Below are positions 62,676 to 64,000 of a stretch of DNA of 64,000 nucleotides, piece after piece. The stretch is taken from contig NZ_VMNH01000023.1 in NCBI RefSeq assembly GCF_007625115.1, positions 186,001 through 250,000 on the forward strand, in the 5' to 3' direction. The translations under genes and the position numbers were made by a program. Position 1 is the stretch's first letter. Every line of letters begins with the position of its first letter. This DNA comes from Sedimenticola selenatireducens (GTDB taxonomy: Bacteria; Pseudomonadota; Gammaproteobacteria; Chromatiales; Chromatiaceae). The notes beneath the pieces are model-generated. The model did not search any database and was not told the origin of the DNA. It was given only the letters and a program-made list of their open reading frames with translations.

Positions 62676-63521
62676 TTAAGAGGCCTTGGCCAAATCACTG
62701 CCCTGTGCTGCCAATTTGTCATAGCGGTATGCGCCCCATATCGCTGCACCAATGGCACCACCATAGGGTGAGTCTGGATGGCTCACGGCCTTACCCTGCA
62801 CTTTCATTTTAACCATCGCTTCATTAATCGATGCGGTCAAACCTTCATCCAGTGCCAAACCGCCACTCAGGAAAGTAACCCCTTCGTTGGCTTTAATGAC
62901 GCGGAGAAGCTTCACCAGACGACCGGCCATGGAGTCATGAATGCCCTTAAGAATATTCGATGCAGAGATACCACGGGAAACCATGTTGATCACATCCGTC
63001 TCAGCCAATACTGCGCAGATACTGGAAACATCTTCTGGATTATCCGCTTTCTTGGAAAGCTCACCGATCTCATTCTGGGCAATACCCAGGTAGCGTGAAA
63101 TATTCTCCAGAAACTGTCCTGAGCCAGAGGCACACTGGCTCGTCATACGATAAGTCAGCACCTTGCCTTTCTCATCCATCTTAACGGCACGGCCATTCAA
63201 TGCCCCCATATCTAATACTGAACGTGATTCAGGATTTAGATAAATTGCACCACGACTGTGAGTCGTCATAGAATAGAAATGCCCCGTTGAAAAAGGAATA
63301 TTTTCTCCTTCACCGGTCGTAGCAATATAGTCGATATCCGCTTCCGTCAACCCAGCCTCTTCAATCACTTCATCGAAGGCACGTCTTGTCAGCTCCATTG
63401 GATCGCGTTGACGAATTTTGTCATTTCGACGGGCAACCCACTCAATCTGATCACCATTGACTTTGAACAATACGGTCTTGATACAACCGGTACCGACATC
63501 GATGCCTATAGTAGTAGTCAT
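62676..63521 (-). CDS. bcrD: Benzoyl-CoA reductase ATPase subunit, BcrD/BadG type
   Basis: A 281-residue BadF/BcrA-family ATPase: IGIDVGTGCIKTVLF phosphate loop, YIATTGEGENIPF and 4Fe-4S ligands CASGSGQFLE and CAVLAETD. With its partner it couples ATP hydrolysis to electron transfer for dearomatisation. Confidence 0.92.
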   Translation of the reverse strand: MTTTIGIDVGTGCIKTVLFKVNGDQIEWVARRNDKIRQRDPMELTRRAFDEVIEEAGLTEADIDYIATTGEGENIPFSTGHFYSMTTHSRGAIYLNPESRSVLDMGALNGRAVKMDEKGKVLTYRMTSQCASGSGQFLENISRYLGIAQNEIGELSKKADNPEDVSSICAVLAETDVINMVSRGISASNILKGIHDSMAGRLVKLLRVIKANEGVTFLSGGLALDEGLTASINEAMVKMKVQGKAVSHPDSPYGGAIGAAIWGAYRYDKLAAQGSDLAKAS

Positions 63522-63523
63522 GG

Positions 63524-64000
63524 TTAAGCCTCCTCAACGGCACGGCGGGCAAACTCTGCACCACCCAATGCACCGGTATAGATTGAATCAGGGTCAATAT
63601 TGATCTTCACGTCACCGTAGTTCTCTTTGACCAGCTCATGCAACTGCTTTACAGCCGCTTCATTTTTAGCCACACCACCGGTAAAGGTAAACTCATCGGT
63701 AATACCACCCGAGCGGGAGATAATCGACATGGCGCGTAAGATAATGGCGCGATGCAGTCCAGCCATAATGTTTTCACGCTTCTCACCCATGGCCAGACGA
63801 TCACGCAATTCCGCACCCGCAAACACCGTACAGGTAGAATTGATCCGCGTTGTCTTGGTTGCCTGCATGGCCATAGGACCGAGCTCGTGCAGACCCAGGT
63901 TCATTTCATCTGCGATGTAACCCAAATAGCGGCCGCAGCCGGCGGCACAGCGATCATTCATCTGGAAATTAACCACGATGCCTTTATCATCCACCTGAAT
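63524..64000 (-). CDS. bcrA: Benzoyl-CoA reductase ATPase subunit, BcrA/BadF type (5' end outside window)
   Basis: The last 158 codons of a BcrA-type subunit; the frame is open through the right edge. [10 protein letters not shown] and [12 protein letters not shown] hold the bridging 4Fe-4S cysteines, and [16 protein letters not shown] is the ATP-binding end. Two bp before bcrD. Confidence 0.9.
   Translation of the reverse strand: MQVDDKGIVVNFQMNDRCAAGCGRYLGYIADEMNLGLHELGPMAMQATKTTRINSTCTVFAGAELRDRLAMGEKRENIMAGLHRAIILRAMSIISRSGGITDEFTFTGGVAKNEAAVKQLHELVKENYGDVKINIDPDSIYTGALGGAEFARRAVEEA

Overview
The window has two parts. Bases 1 to about 32523 are most of a prophage. The rest is chromosome of a gammaproteobacterium that appears able to degrade aromatic compounds without oxygen. 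The gammaproteobacterial reading rests on the order rpoN (3' piece)-hpf-ptsN-rapZ-HPr. The metabolic reading rests on the right-edge cluster of class I benzoyl-CoA reductase ATPase subunits, ferredoxin, a short-chain reductase and glutaryl-CoA dehydrogenase. A Sedimenticola-like sulfur-oxidising or anaerobic genus would fit, but that is inference.

Prophage. The left end lies outside the window. From left to right it carries a leftward early/regulatory operon (partial DUF3102-like gene, winged-helix and HTH genes) and a divergent control region with four candidate operators. A rightward XRE repressor follows, then an AT-rich lysogenic-conversion block: an exported protein, a GHKL ATPase, a DUF4325 STAS-like protein and a membrane-anchored protein. 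The first late block (from 5341) holds endolysin, lipoprotein, alpha/beta hydrolase, zinc finger, Mu gp25/26/27/28-like genes (DUF2730, gp26-like, DUF3486, terminase), a tryptophan-repeat fibre-like protein, portal and Mu F-like protein. A terminator follows, then the second late block (from 17178) with a protease-capsid fusion and a lambda-type siphophage tail. That tail includes a G/GT pair with an A AAA AAC slip site, tape measure, L/K/J-like tip proteins and fibre. Each late block is preceded by the same 19-bp palindrome. At the right end, where Mu carries mom, sits a DNA adenine methylase behind a leader RNA that can fold two ways. The Mu-like packaging genes, direct repeats at the right end, terminal CA and insertion inside a gene all point to a transposable (Mu/B3/D3112-type) siphophage. 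No transposase is visible; it would be expected to the left.

Insertion. The phage ends inside rpoN. Only the last 88 codons of sigma-54, including the RpoN box, follow it, so this copy of sigma-54 is interrupted just before its final DNA-binding domain.

Chromosome. The nitrogen-PTS genes (hpf, ptsN, rapZ, HPr, EI) are followed by mgtE, a divergent iorA/Lrp pair with a shared operator, ppnP, DUF924, GNAT, an SlyD-like isomerase and a GGDEF-EAL protein. Next come an ABC/Gldg/DUF4340 cluster with mutM, a 550-bp MITE, small hypotheticals, gamma-glutamyltransferase, fdhD-mobA, cytochrome b561 and a Cache-domain pseudo-histidine kinase. The leftward benzoyl-CoA operon is last. Two repeat families are visible: one 550-bp MITE-like element and four copies of a GTAGGGTGGGCAC-ended element.
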